Shown piece by piece: positions 41,174 to 50,726 of a stretch of 64,000 bases of DNA (position 1 is its first letter; the number at the start of each line of letters is the position of its first letter). Position numbers and translations under genes: made by a program. The DNA is from Brachycybe producta (Eukaryota > Arthropoda > Diplopoda > Playtdesmida > Andrognathidae): the NCBI GenBank assembly GCA_036925085.1, contig JAUPFP010000091.1, forward strand, positions 62,001-126,000, in the 5' to 3' direction. The notes under the pieces were generated by a model. It saw only the letters and a list, made by a program, of their open reading frames with translations, was not told where the DNA came from and did not search any database.

Positions 41174-44100
41174 TTTCTGACCCGGCTTATAGTCCGGAAT
41201 CGTACGATGCTTCTCGTCGTAATTCTTTTCTGCACCTCCTGGGCAGCTTCGATATTCTTTTTAGCAGCATCCAGAGCTGGATCAGACTGCTCTGCTTCGT
41301 CTGTTACGGGCGGTGGTACGACAGGAGCGCGTGGCATCATGTTATCCAACGTGGTCCTGGGCTCGCGCCCGAACATCAATCGATATGGCGAAAATTTCGT
41401 TGAGTTATGTTCTACCAGGTTGTAGGCCATAACTGCGTCACCTAATTTCTTTCTCCAATCAGCCTGTTGCTGAAGGACATCCAAGTGATGTTTCACCACT
41501 TCCATGACTGTATGGTTCGTTCGTTCTGCCAACCCATCAGCTTGTGGATGATAGGCGGTCGTGGCAGCATGCTGGATTGCGTAGGTCTTGAAAAACGCTT
41601 GAGTCTCATTACTCAAAAATTGGGGTCCTCGATCAGTGATGATCTTCTGAGGAACTCCAAACTCGTTTACAATTTTATCCTTGACGAAGGCAATTGCTGC
41701 CTGAGTGGTTGCTCTTGCCACTGCTTTGGCGATGCAATACTTCGTCGCGTAGTCCACTGCAATCAAAATATGTTGAACTCCTCCGATTGACTTCGGAAGA
41801 GGACCAACATAATCCATCCCCCAACACTCTGTCGGCTTTCCCACAATGATTGGTTGTAACAATCCAGGTACTTTTTGGTGCGACAGTTTGGTTCTCTGAC
41901 AGATGTGGCACGACCTGACATAGTCGGCGACATCTGCTTTCATTGTTTTCCAATAGAATCTCTTCTGGATTCTCTTCATTGTTTTGGTGAATCCGAAATG
42001 TCCGGCCTCAGGCACATCATGGAGCATCTCGAGAATCCCAATCCTCAATTGTCGGGGCACAGTACACGTTAGTACTGGCACGGTGTCTTCATACTTCATG
42101 TGGTATAAAACGCCATCCACTATCGCAAACTTTTTGTGATAGGGATGCAGTCGATCTTGCTGGAGTGATTCTTTGATGAGGAGAAGTTCTTCATCAAGGG
42201 ATTGCTCCCGTTCCCACTGGAAATCGTTGTAGACAGTAAAGATGTGAAGATCTTCGAGAGCTTCCATCTCTCCATTTTTCTGCTTCCAATTAGCAGGAAC
42301 GTTGCTCTCGTAACGTGAGACACAATCGGCGTCCACGTGCGTTTTACCTTTTTTGTAAACTACCTCATAATCATATGGCTGTAGTTTCATTTGCCATTTA
42401 CCCAATCGGCCATCTAAATTCTGTGCTGTTTTTAAATAACACAGGGCCTTATGATCGGTAAATATCTTGAATTTTCGGTTGAAAACGTACGGTCTGGCTT
42501 TCTCAATGCCATAAACGATTGCAAGACATTCTTTTTCAGTCGTTCCGTAGTTTCGTTCTGCTCCTTGGAGTTTTCGGCTGTAGTAACCTAGAACTCCAGG
42601 TTTCCTTTCGTTTTTCGCATACTGATAAATTATGACACCAATCTGGTAATCACAAGCATCAGTGTGCAAGGCAATGTCTGCCTCCGGATCATACAAGGTT
42701 AGAATCGGAGCGGAGCAAAGAGCCTTCTTCAGACCATCAAAAGCGACCTCGCAGTCGTCATTCCACTTGAAGTCCAGGTCCTTCTTGACTAGGGCTTGCA
42801 TTGGTTTGGCGATCTTGGAGTAATTTTCAATGAAACGGTTGTAGTAGCCGGTCATTCCAAGGAAGCTTCTGACGTCAGTCACGTTTTTCGGTGCAGGAAA
42901 TCCTTGAATCGTCTGCACTTTCTCTTCATCAGGTCGAATACCAAGGGCACTAATCTTGTGTCCAAGGTAGTTGATCTCGTCTTCTCCGAAGAAACATCTG
43001 CTGGGTTGAAGACTTAAATTGGCGTTCCGGATGAGCACCAAGATATCTCTCAATCTTTTCATGAACTCTTCGAAGTTCTTCGCAAAGATGACAATGTCAT
43101 CTAAATAAACCAGGCAGGTCTCCCATTTGTGACCTGCCAGTAACAAATCCAAAGCACGCTGCATCGTCGCAGGTGCATTCATCAAACCAAATGGCATTCT
43201 ATTAAATTCGTAGAGGCCATTTGTGCATACGAAAGCCGTTTTTTCTCGATCTCTTTCTTCCACCGGAAATTGCCAATAACCTGATATTAAATCCAAGGTT
43301 GCAAAGATCGTGGCTCCAGACAGAGAGTCGAAAGCGTCATCTATCCGTGGTAGTGGATATTGGTCAGATTTGGTTTGAGCATTTAATTTGCGATAATCGA
43401 CGCAAAATCGATGCTGACCATTCTTCTTCTTGACAATCACCACCGGACTTGCGTACGGACTCTTGGATGGGCTAACAATGCCGGCGTCCAACATATCACG
43501 TAGTGTCGACTTGATGATCTCTCTCTGAGCAGGTGAAGTACGCCGGAGCGGTTCTCGAACCGGCGGGTTATCACCCGTGTCAATCACGTGTTTTGCCAAA
43601 TTTGTCTCTTTCAAGTCGGAGGTCTTGAAGGCAAAGATGTCTCTAAATTCTCCGAGAAGTTTCCGAATCGCCATTTGTTCTTCTCTCGAACGATTTGGAT
43701 TGACATTCAGACTGTCTTGAAATTTGACATAGTCTTGTACTGTCACTTCGTCACTCTGTGCTTCAATTTTATAAATCGAGGGGCCCACAGGCACATCAAG
43801 AGCTGTAGTGGCGTCCTCGATCTCTGCGATCGTTTCTCTGGCTCCGAGGTGAATAACCTCTCCAGACGGATTGAAGATTTGAATTTGAAGGATAGACTTT
43901 CCTCTTCCTTCGACGATCCCAGGAGAAACTTTGACTCCTCTCTGCTGGAACGTGCTTTCGCACGAGTCGATGAATTGAAGACTACCTTCTTGTAGACCAT
44001 CAGGAGCATTGACCTCGACGATTGCAACTTTTTTCGGATCCAGCACGAGATTCTGGACCAGACGTAGCTTAGCTGGCCCCTTATTCAGGAGTTTCTCTTG

Positions 44101-45312
44101 CAGATCTTCCTCTTCTTTATTCTTAAGATTTTCAATAAAATCTTCTGCTTTTTGATTCTTTTGGAGAGTGTCCGGCAACAGTTCCTCTCCAAAATACACT
44201 TTCTTTCTGTTCATGTCAAGGCAAAGGTTGAGGTCTTTACCGAGATCGTTTCCCAGCAAAGCCTCACGTCGTCCTTTGATGACAATCAGCTTTCCTCTGA
44301 CAAGTTTTTCGGCGACTCGAATCGGCACGATGACTTGTCCCATGATGTTTAATGGATTTCCTCCGGCGCCAGTCAAATTCGGCGGAAAAGGTAGCGGATC
44401 CATTACCAACTTCATCTCTTTGACTAGTGACTCACTTATGACAGAAGCTTCGGCACCACTGTCGGTAGTCATCACTAACTCACGACCTCCAAAGTTCACA
44501 CGAACTTTGGGAGCCGTCTGCTCATCTTGTTGTTGGACTTGAAGTTCACGAGGCGTGACTGTCTCAGTCAACTTGGTCCAAACATCTTGTATTGTCTTCG
44601 AACAACACTGGTTTTTCAACCGACAGAGAAGACTAGCCTCTGCAGCTGAATTAACAGGTGTGGCTACTTCCTTTTTCGCCACTCCATGTTCTGCTTTGGT
44701 TTTAACAGGAGTAGCTCCTTTTGAGACTACTACCTGTTCTGCTTGATTTTTAGCAAGAGTAGCTCCTTTTGAGACAACTACTTGCTCTTCTTTAGTCTTA
44801 ACAGGTGTGGTTACTTTCTTTTTCGCCACACTCTGTTCTGCTTGAGTTTTAACAGGTATGGTTACTTTCTTTTTCGCCACACACTGCTCTGCTTGATTGT
44901 TAACAGAAGTAGCTCCTTTTGAGACTACTATCTGTTCTGCTCGATTGGGCATCTTGGCGTCGTTCGTCTTTACAAACGACGTAGAGGCCCCACTTTGCAG
45001 TGGGTTCCGCCGGCTCCCATTTTCGTGAATGGTACGGATGTGGATCCCATCTCCAAAGTCTGCTTTATGTCGTGGAGAGTCCTCTAGCTGCACCGCAGCA
45101 CAGCTCTGCTTAGGAGTCGTTGATTCCTCTTCTCTGTTGTCGTTTTGGCACAGGCTACCCAGACCTGGAGGCATCCCAGCATGGTTGACCGCAGCCAAAC
45201 CAATAGATCCTCTCGTTATCTGGTCCTGTCGGACCGTGACGTCAACCTTTGCAGGTTTCGTTGACTCCTCTTCTTTCGGGCTCTCGTTGACATCTTGTTT
45301 TTCGGGCGTCAC
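41167..45312 (-). CDS. pol: Gypsy pol: protease, reverse transcriptase, RNase H, integrase
   Basis: 1,381 codons, without an ATG at the start. The frame is open upstream to the slippery site at 45,342-45,348, so it is made by -1 frameshifting from gag. Approximate layout: a linker with six 17-residue repeats (residues 120-222); aspartic protease with TTDSGAEASVI near residue 283; reverse transcriptase with YPLPRIDDAF, FGLMNAPATMQR and catalytic YLDD near 735; RNase H with LHTDACDY near 882 and FTDHKAL; integrase HHCC zinc site near 1,100-1,140 (H----GH, CHICQ); DDE core with MDYVG, IITDRG and LAERTN (about 1,164, 1,224, 1,260). All catalytic residues appear present. The frame ends at 41,167 after shifting out of register near 41,205-41,225. 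The expected continuation lies in the -1 frame. Confidence 0.92.
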   Translation of the reverse strand: MTPEKQDVNESPKEEESTKPAKVDVTVRQDQITRGSIGLAAVNHAGMPPGLGSLCQNDNREEESTTPKQSCAAVQLEDSPRHKADFGDGIHIRTIHENGSRRNPLQSGASTSFVKTNDAKMPNRAEQIVVSKGATSVNNQAEQCVAKKKVTIPVKTQAEQSVAKKKVTTPVKTKEEQVVVSKGATLAKNQAEQVVVSKGATPVKTKAEHGVAKKEVATPVNSAAEASLLCRLKNQCCSKTIQDVWTKLTETVTPRELQVQQQDEQTAPKVRVNFGGRELVMTTDSGAEASVISESLVKEMKLVMDPLPFPPNLTGAGGNPLNIMGQVIVPIRVAEKLVRGKLIVIKGRREALLGNDLGKDLNLCLDMNRKKVYFGEELLPDTLQKNQKAEDFIENLKNKEEEDLQEKLLNKGPAKLRLVQNLVLDPKKVAIVEVNAPDGLQEGSLQFIDSCESTFQQRGVKVSPGIVEGRGKSILQIQIFNPSGEVIHLGARETIAEIEDATTALDVPVGPSIYKIEAQSDEVTVQDYVKFQDSLNVNPNRSREEQMAIRKLLGEFRDIFAFKTSDLKETNLAKHVIDTGDNPPVREPLRRTSPAQREIIKSTLRDMLDAGIVSPSKSPYASPVVIVKKKNGQHRFCVDYRKLNAQTKSDQYPLPRIDDAFDSLSGATIFATLDLISGYWQFPVEERDREKTAFVCTNGLYEFNRMPFGLMNAPATMQRALDLLLAGHKWETCLVYLDDIVIFAKNFEEFMKRLRDILVLIRNANLSLQPSRCFFGEDEINYLGHKISALGIRPDEEKVQTIQGFPAPKNVTDVRSFLGMTGYYNRFIENYSKIAKPMQALVKKDLDFKWNDDCEVAFDGLKKALCSAPILTLYDPEADIALHTDACDYQIGVIIYQYAKNERKPGVLGYYSRKLQGAERNYGTTEKECLAIVYGIEKARPYVFNRKFKIFTDHKALCYLKTAQNLDGRLGKWQMKLQPYDYEVVYKKGKTHVDADCVSRYESNVPANWKQKNGEMEALEDLHIFTVYNDFQWEREQSLDEELLLIKESLQQDRLHPYHKKFAIVDGVLYHMKYEDTVPVLTCTVPRQLRIGILEMLHDVPEAGHFGFTKTMKRIQKRFYWKTMKADVADYVRSCHICQRTKLSHQKVPGLLQPIIVGKPTECWGMDYVGPLPKSIGGVQHILIAVDYATKYCIAKAVARATTQAAIAFVKDKIVNEFGVPQKIITDRGPQFLSNETQAFFKTYAIQHAATTAYHPQADGLAERTNHTVMEVVKHHLDVLQQQADWRKKLGDAVMAYNLVEHNSTKFSPYRLMFGREPRTTLDNMMPRAPVVPPPVTDEAEQSDPALDAAKKNIEAAQEVQKRITTRSIVRFRTISRVRKC
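44648..44953 (-). repeat. Six in-frame 51-bp tandem repeats in pol N-terminus
   Basis: Units encode 17 residues of the type VKTQAEQSVAKKKVTTP or NQAEQVVVSKGATPVKT. Two unit types alternate in part (cctttttcgccac and ccttttgagactacta), so the array grew in steps. It separates the frameshift site from the protease. Confidence 0.85.
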
Positions 45313-45348
45313 TACTTTGGGTGCGAGTGGCGCCCTTAGTAGTTTAAA
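45304..45348 (-). promoter_or_regulatory. -1 programmed ribosomal frameshift signal at gag/pol junction
   Basis: On the element strand a slippery heptamer T-TTA-AAC lies in the gag frame (complement at 45,342-45,348), two codons before the gag stop. A 6-nt spacer follows, then a stem: GGGCG with CGCCC, a c/a mismatch, CACT with AGTG, and a loop of about 12 nt (45,304-45,335). The -1 frame from the heptamer is open into pol. Sequence, phase, spacing and structure all fit the classic signal. Confidence 0.85.
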
Positions 45349-46802
45349 GCTGTCAGATGGTTGTCAAAATGGAAATAATGCGTTCGATTATTTATTAGGA
45401 CAGGCACCATCTTCATTCCGTTGGGCAGAACATGGATTTCGTCGGCGCGGATAACTTTCGGCACCGTCGTTTCCGACGGTTCATCAACTCTATTGACTGG
45501 AGTTGGTGGAGTCGTCTTGTTCTCCTCCTTCTTCGGTTTCGGTTCGTTGGGGCACTGGAACGCTCGACGTCCAGGCTCCTGACATTGATAACAGATGAGT
45601 GGCCCAGTAGACCTCCTTCTCTGCTGGGGTCTCGATCCACCATCTCGATTGGGTTGTGAATCCTGCGTCTTTTCAGACGTGGCCGGATTCTTAGGAGTCC
45701 ACGTCTGCTTCCTTGGTTGTTGCTGCTGTTGTTGCTTCTGCTGCTGAGGCTTCTGCTGCTGGGCCGGTTGGTTACCAGTAGACGTCCTGTACACTAGCAT
45801 CTTCTCCTCTATTAGTTCTCCTTCTGTTTGGGCTGCAAATTTAACAAAGTCATATAAATTGTCTTTAGGTGCCCCAAATAGATACTGTTTGAGAGACGGT
45901 AGCAGGCTCTTCCTCAGGCTTGAGATCAACAAAGAGTCGTCATCATTGGGATGTATCCTTCGATACATCTCTGCATACTCTTCCGCATAGACTTTGAAGG
46001 TTTCGTTGTCCTTCTGAGTCCTTGCGGACAGCTCGTTCTTCATCCTTACTTTCTGGTCTGGCAATAGGAATTCATTAATTATTCCATTTCTCATCATGAT
46101 CCAATTGATCTCACCATATTCCAAATGGAAACGAGCAAGCCATTTGATCGCTCGTTTTCGCAGGAGACCAGTAAAGTGGCTGCATCGCTGCAGGGAGTTC
46201 CACTGGTGCGCAATCGCAATATCTTCGAACTCTTCGATATATAGAAGGATGTTTTCAGACCCAGTATACTTCGGAAAACCCTGGAGTGGATGTAGCGAAT
46301 TCTTTTCAAAATACGGCGTAGGTCCCAGGTTTGGAGTCCATTCAGGAGCTTCAGGCCTGAGCTTGCGCCCGGATTCTGTCGGTGATTTGCTTCTGTTTCT
46401 GAGATTTCTCTCATGTGTGTGTTCAAAGCGGCGTGGAGTCGATTCTCCACATAACCGTCTTACCAATTCTTCTCGACTTTCAGGAGTAGCGTCTTTCATC
46501 AGTTCGGCAAACCGGTCGACCATCTTCTGTTCGTTGCTTCGTCGAGAGGCCTCAGAAGATGCTTCAGTCTTGAGTCGGGTGTCGGCTTGTCGTTCTTCGT
46601 CTTCAGCACGCTGTTCTTTCTCCTGGAGTCGCTTCTCTGACGCAAGGGCCCTCAGCTTGTCCTCCTTCTCCTGCTTCCGTGTCTCTCGGGCAACACGGCG
46701 TGTTTCCCGAGCTTTCGCTCGTTCCTTTACGAGCTGTTCACGTCGGCGTCTGTATTGGAGTTGCTGGGAGAACCTTGCGGTTATTCCGTTGGTATTCATC
46801 AT
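45336..46802 (-). CDS. gag: Gypsy gag polyprotein
   Basis: 488 codons from ATG at 46,802. A highly charged, probably coiled-coil N-terminal region (residues about 15-110, rich in Arg/Glu/Lys) is followed by a retrotransposon-gag capsid-like region about 165-345 (FPKYTGSENILLYIEEFED, then RMKNELSARTQKDNETFKVYAEEY). A glutamine-rich stretch (about 345-370) comes next, then a nucleocapsid zinc knuckle CYQCQEPGRRAFQC near 410. In the knuckle the usual His of CX2CX4HX4C is Arg, which would weaken zinc binding. The protein ends LTALNY at the frameshift site. It forms the particle and packages RNA. A 172-nt leader separates the ATG from the 5' LTR. Confidence 0.9.
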   Translation of the reverse strand: MMNTNGITARFSQQLQYRRRREQLVKERAKARETRRVARETRKQEKEDKLRALASEKRLQEKEQRAEDEERQADTRLKTEASSEASRRSNEQKMVDRFAELMKDATPESREELVRRLCGESTPRRFEHTHERNLRNRSKSPTESGRKLRPEAPEWTPNLGPTPYFEKNSLHPLQGFPKYTGSENILLYIEEFEDIAIAHQWNSLQRCSHFTGLLRKRAIKWLARFHLEYGEINWIMMRNGIINEFLLPDQKVRMKNELSARTQKDNETFKVYAEEYAEMYRRIHPNDDDSLLISSLRKSLLPSLKQYLFGAPKDNLYDFVKFAAQTEGELIEEKMLVYRTSTGNQPAQQQKPQQQKQQQQQQPRKQTWTPKNPATSEKTQDSQPNRDGGSRPQQRRRSTGPLICYQCQEPGRRAFQCPNEPKPKKEENKTTPPTPVNRVDEPSETTVPKVIRADEIHVLPNGMKMVPVLINNRTHYFHFDNHLTALNY

Positions 46803-46953
46803 TATGTATCGTAATTTGTGTCAATAAAAACGTAGAAATGTTTCGAAAAATTTTGTTTGGTTTCAAAATTGTTTGCACAATTGAATTACGATAGTTCTCG
46901 TGTTTTTCAACACGTTTCTTAGGGCAAAACGAGGTAGCAAGTTTTATAAACTA

Positions 46954-46969
46954 CCCCGCACCTCCACCA
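46954..46969 (-). other. Putative primer-binding site
   Basis: On the element strand TGGTGGAGGTGCGGGG starts 5 nt after the 5' LTR. The TGG start is the complement of a tRNA CCA end. I cannot name the tRNA. Confidence 0.55.
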
Positions 46970-46974
46970 TATAT

Positions 46975-47897
46975 TGTGACGGACCTTTTTCCACTAGTAG
47001 AATCTGCTCTTTTAGTTTAATACGAGCGAGTTTGCACTCGTATTGATAGTGGTTGGCTAGGCCACTAATTCTACTGGCCCGGGAGGACTAGACCAATATA
47101 ACGTCTATTTTATGTCCTCACTAGTCTCTGGCAAAAGACTTCACAGTCTTGAGGATCTTTAATCTCTGTATCTCTCGGACTTTCGTCCGTAAATCTGCCC
47201 TAAGAATCGTGTAAAAATATACTCACTTGTGCGTTGCAGGTTTGCACCTGTTGGGACCTTCTTGATGTATCCAAAATAGGTGAAGGCCTGCAAAATGACG
47301 AATTCACAATCGCGGATTCCAATATCGAATAATTAACACCACAGATTGAGTTGAATATAAAAGATCTGTTTATTTTGTAGATAAACATAAAATTGGCGAA
47401 CTGGTTTTGCACACACATAAAAATATAACTTTGAGAAAAATAAAATAAAAGAAGAGAACCTTGCCAAAATCGGGCATAGGTTCGGTATATGACAAGAAGC
47501 TTAAAAAGCGTTTTTTGACATTAAAAATGTAACTCTTTATATACCCTGAGAATCCACAAGTCGGATTCTCAGGGCACAATTCGATCATTGGTTAGAACAA
47601 TATTTTGGACCAAATGGACCAATCAAAGGATTGATCCACTTGTCCAAAACCATGATTCATCTCCTGTTGTCACACATAGGTGACAACAGAAGAAATCAAA
47701 ACAAAATCAAACTTAAAATGAATAACATGAGGGGGAGCGAAAAGGTCAGATTGTTATCTCATCACATATGATATCTGGGTCACTTGGTACCAAAAGTACC
47801 GAGTGGCCCAGAAGCTAAATAAAGTACAGGGTGACGTTAAATCCAAAAAAAAACGCAAACGCTAGAAAGCGAAAATTAGTGGCGGGCCCAAACGTCT

Positions 47898-47899
<2 letters not shown>
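46975..47899 (-). repeat. 5' LTR of the gypsy element (LTR-A)
   Basis: 925 bp, same ends and promoter block as 37,552-38,476. Visible differences are one A/G near 47,310, one in the gaggggg run, one A-run length and one near the outer end. Short open frames inside (72 codons, duplicated in both LTRs) are not genes. Confidence 0.93.

Positions 47900-47952
<53 letters not shown>
47900..47952. repeat. (TA)n microsatellite between gypsy and mariner insertions
   Basis: Pure TA alternation, part of the split inverted-repeat element. Confidence 0.9.
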
Positions 47953-47957
<5 letters not shown>

Positions 47958-49360
47958 TGAGTCAGGAAATCAGGCACCCTTTTTAAACATTTAATAACTC
48001 GGTCAAAAATCATCCGATTATTATGAAATTTGGCACAACTGTAGATGAGAATGCCTTCTTTTAGAATTTAAATAAGTGCGCCTTTAATTTCTCACCACAG
48101 AGTTTTTTTGGTCTGCAGCGGGCGCTGTAGCACAGCGGCGCGATTACCAATTGTTTCGTCTGCTAGCTTGAAAATGCCGTTCACTGAAGAAGACAAAATT
48201 GCCATCAAATTTCTTCGTGAAAACCAAAATTATAGTGCTAAACGAATTCTTAAAGAATTTCCAAACAAAGGATGGAGTTTACGCGGACTGAACCACCTTC
48301 TTCAAAAGATAAACGAAACCGACAGTGTTCTGCTTCAGAAAGGCAGTGGGGGAAACTGGACTGCACTCATTGACAATAACATCATTGCCGTTAATGAGCT
48401 CATTTTGAGTCAGAAAGAACAACCGCAAACACATCACTCCCAACGTGAAATTGCTCGTCTGACAGGTGTTTCGCAAAGTTCTGTGTCCAGAATAATCAAA
48501 AAGGAACTCAACTTAAAATGTTTCAAAAAACATTGGGCAACGGAATTAACTGAAAGTAACAAAGTCTCTTGTCTTTCACGTTGCAAACAACTTTTGCGTC
48601 ATTTCCCAGAACACAAAGTGAGCTTCATATTTTTCACAGATGAAAACGTTTTCACTGTTGCTCGACCTACCAATAAGCAGAACAATCGTGTTTATGCGCC
48701 AGCTACCGCTAGAAAGAATGTCATACCCACTGAACGATTGCTGTGAATGAAACCAAAGTTCAGCAAATCAGTAATGGTGTCGGTGGGAGTGTCATTGTTG
48801 GGTGCCACAGAAATTCATTTTGTTGAACTGGGAGTCAAAATTAATGGCGAATACTACCGCAACGAACTTCTGAAAAACTGTCTCATTCCTGACATGAAGG
48901 AAATGTCAGAATTCTTCATTTTCCAGCAGGATGGAGCACCTGCTCACACTGCCAAGGATACAGTTGTGTTTCTCACCCAGGAAACACCGAAATTCATCGA
49001 ACCGACTTTGTGGCCACCCAATAGTCCCGACCTCAACCCCGTGGACTATGACATTTGGGGCGTCATGCAAGAAAAGGTTTACCGAAGCAAAATAAACAGT
49101 GTTGATGAGCTGAAAAATCGGATAACGCAGGCTTGGAGTGAGCTAGACCAAAGCATCATAAACACTGCAGTGCAAAAGTGGTGGATCCGACTAAATGCGT
49201 GTGTTGCAGCTGGCGGTAAATATTTTGAACACAAATTGAAATAGGCAAAATGTTAGTTAACATTTCATCTACAGTTGTGTCAAATTTCATAACAATCGAA
49301 TAATTTTTGACTGAGTTATTAAATTTTTAAAAAGGGTGCCAGATTCACTGACTCACGGTG
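47953..49360 (+). mobile_element. Tc1/mariner element, DD37D type
   Basis: 1,408 bp with about 100-bp terminal inverted repeats (ctgtgagtcaggaaatcagg at the left; ccgtgagtcagtgaatctgg read from the right; both continue through accctttttaaa and tttaataactc-gtcaaaaa). TA lies on both sides (47,951-52; 49,361-62), the standard Tc1/mariner target duplication. It contains one transposase gene with a single stop. Confidence 0.88.
48174..49244 (+). pseudogene. Mariner-type transposase with one in-frame TGA
   Basis: A frame of about 356 codons from ATG 48,174 (MPFTEEDKIAIKFLREN) to the stop at 49,244, interrupted once by TGA at 48,744-48,746; the frame is otherwise open. Helix-turn-helix segments lie at about 5-50 and 95-125 (HSQREIARLTGVSQSSVSRI). 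Catalytic acids are FFTDEN, QQDGAPAHT and NPVDYDIW, with 37 residues between the second and third, i.e. DD37D as in the maT group. The single stop looks like one substitution, so the element died recently. A functional relative elsewhere in the genome is likely. Confidence 0.85.
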
Positions 49361-49362
49361 TA

Positions 49363-49430
49363 TATACAGTATATATAAACTTTATTCTCCGAATTGCATT
49401 TTTCAAACTATTAGGTAAAATATATTCACA
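49363..49430. repeat. Right half of the split inverted-repeat element
   Basis: tatataaactttattctccg-aattgcatttttcaaacta, complement of 37,425-37,475 with few differences. Confidence 0.7.
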
Positions 49431-50103
49431 AGGGAAATTTAAAAAAACGCCTCAAATGGTTAAAATACAAACACATACAAAAAATACCATATAATATTTG
49501 AGGTAGATATTACATAAAATAAAAAGTTAACGCCCCAAACTTGTCACGCAATTATGAATGAATAACAGCAGCTTTGAAAACCGCGCCGACCACCTAAGGA
49601 TTTTTATCTCTCTCTATCTCTCTTAGTTATAAATTATAATACATGTAATAATATATGTTTTAATATCATGTGTGTCTGGTATCAGAGTCTATAAACAACA
49701 TGTGTTTTTTTGCATTCATTAAAACAGCATCAACTCTCGGAAATTTTCTAAAAAAAATATATTAAAAAATAAACCATGAATACCAAAAAAAAAGTAGCTA
49801 AAGAAAATAAAAAAAACATCATATCAATAAAAAAAATCATTAATTTATAAGGAACTAACTACTAATATAAAAGTCAGTGAAGAAAACTGAACGTTATTTT
49901 TTTTGATGATGTTATTTATTATTAAAAATCAACCTTTGAAAAAAAAACAGTTCAAAAAACCGATTTTTTTGTTTCACAAAATTCCAAAGTTGAAAGCATC
50001 AAATTAAAGCTGTAAATCATTTTCAAACTGCAATCAAATTTCTATTATCAGAAGTCTCATCATGAAAATAGATTAAGTGCATTAGAAAACAAAAGAAAAA
50101 GCT
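49431..50103. other. A-rich spacer
   Basis: No gene recognised. Confidence 0.4.
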
Positions 50104-50410
50104 ATTATCTGTATTTAAAAAAAACTAGAAAAATAGCGCCTGGAACGTCCGAAACGTGTTCGTGCTCGGGAACCGTGCTAGCTTCACCTACATTTTTCCA
50201 GAAAGCAATCATGTAATCCACATACTTGCTTTCTCGAGACAATTTAATTGAGTATGGTGACCTTTTGTGTGAAGGTCAGAATGTACAAAAAGAATGTGAA
50301 CATGTGGACGCCGTTGCCTCATTGTTGAGAAGAAAATGGCAAGATGAAGCACATTCGGAAATTCTCTTCTTTTTTTTAAAAAAAACTAATCGATAGAGCA
50401 ATCACTTTAC
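50104..50410 (+). repeat. Dispersed repeat related to 14,768-15,110
   Basis: See 14,768; same order of blocks. PR1-like sequence follows at 50,570-50,660. Confidence 0.55.
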
Positions 50411-50726
50411 TCGGAACATCAGAGCAGCAACACTAAACACATGTTGATCAAGACTCACAGGAAGTGTCAGAAACATTGATGTACAAATGCAAAACATAGC
50501 ACAGTAAGTCTTTAATTGTTGAGCAACATTTTTTCTGGTTATTCTGTGTTTCAGTAGCAACACTAAAAGGGGAAATTGAAAGTGTTTTTAGAAACTAGAA
50601 AGGTAGCTTAAAGGCATTTCCTTGTTAATATTTTTCAAAATAAACTTTTCATAGACAAAAACAAAATTTTAGTTTTTAATTTAATATTTTAATTTAAACA
50701 CACACACACCTAAAATTCTAGTTTCT

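Larger units (their letters stand above)
37552..47899 (-). mobile_element. Young Ty3/gypsy LTR retrotransposon
   Basis: A 10,348-bp element on the minus strand with 925-bp LTRs at both ends that differ at only about four sites by my reading, so it integrated recently. Internal order on its strand is primer-binding region, gag, pol (protease, RT, RNase H, integrase), a long C-terminal extension, polypurine tract. The order with integrase after RNase H places it in Ty3/gypsy. It sits in a (TA)n tract, so the short target duplication cannot be told apart from the repeat. One apparent frameshift in pol (near 41,200) is the only clear defect. Confidence 0.93.

Noticed and set aside
44648..44953. 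CRISPR-like regular repeats
   Set aside because: The units are contiguous, coding and in frame with pol; there are no spacers and the genome is eukaryotic.
46096..46827. 243-codon plus-strand ORF opposite gag
   Set aside because: Antisense shadow of gag with Ser/Arg composition; no domain. Likewise the 157- and 141-codon plus-strand ORFs opposite the gypsy polyprotein.
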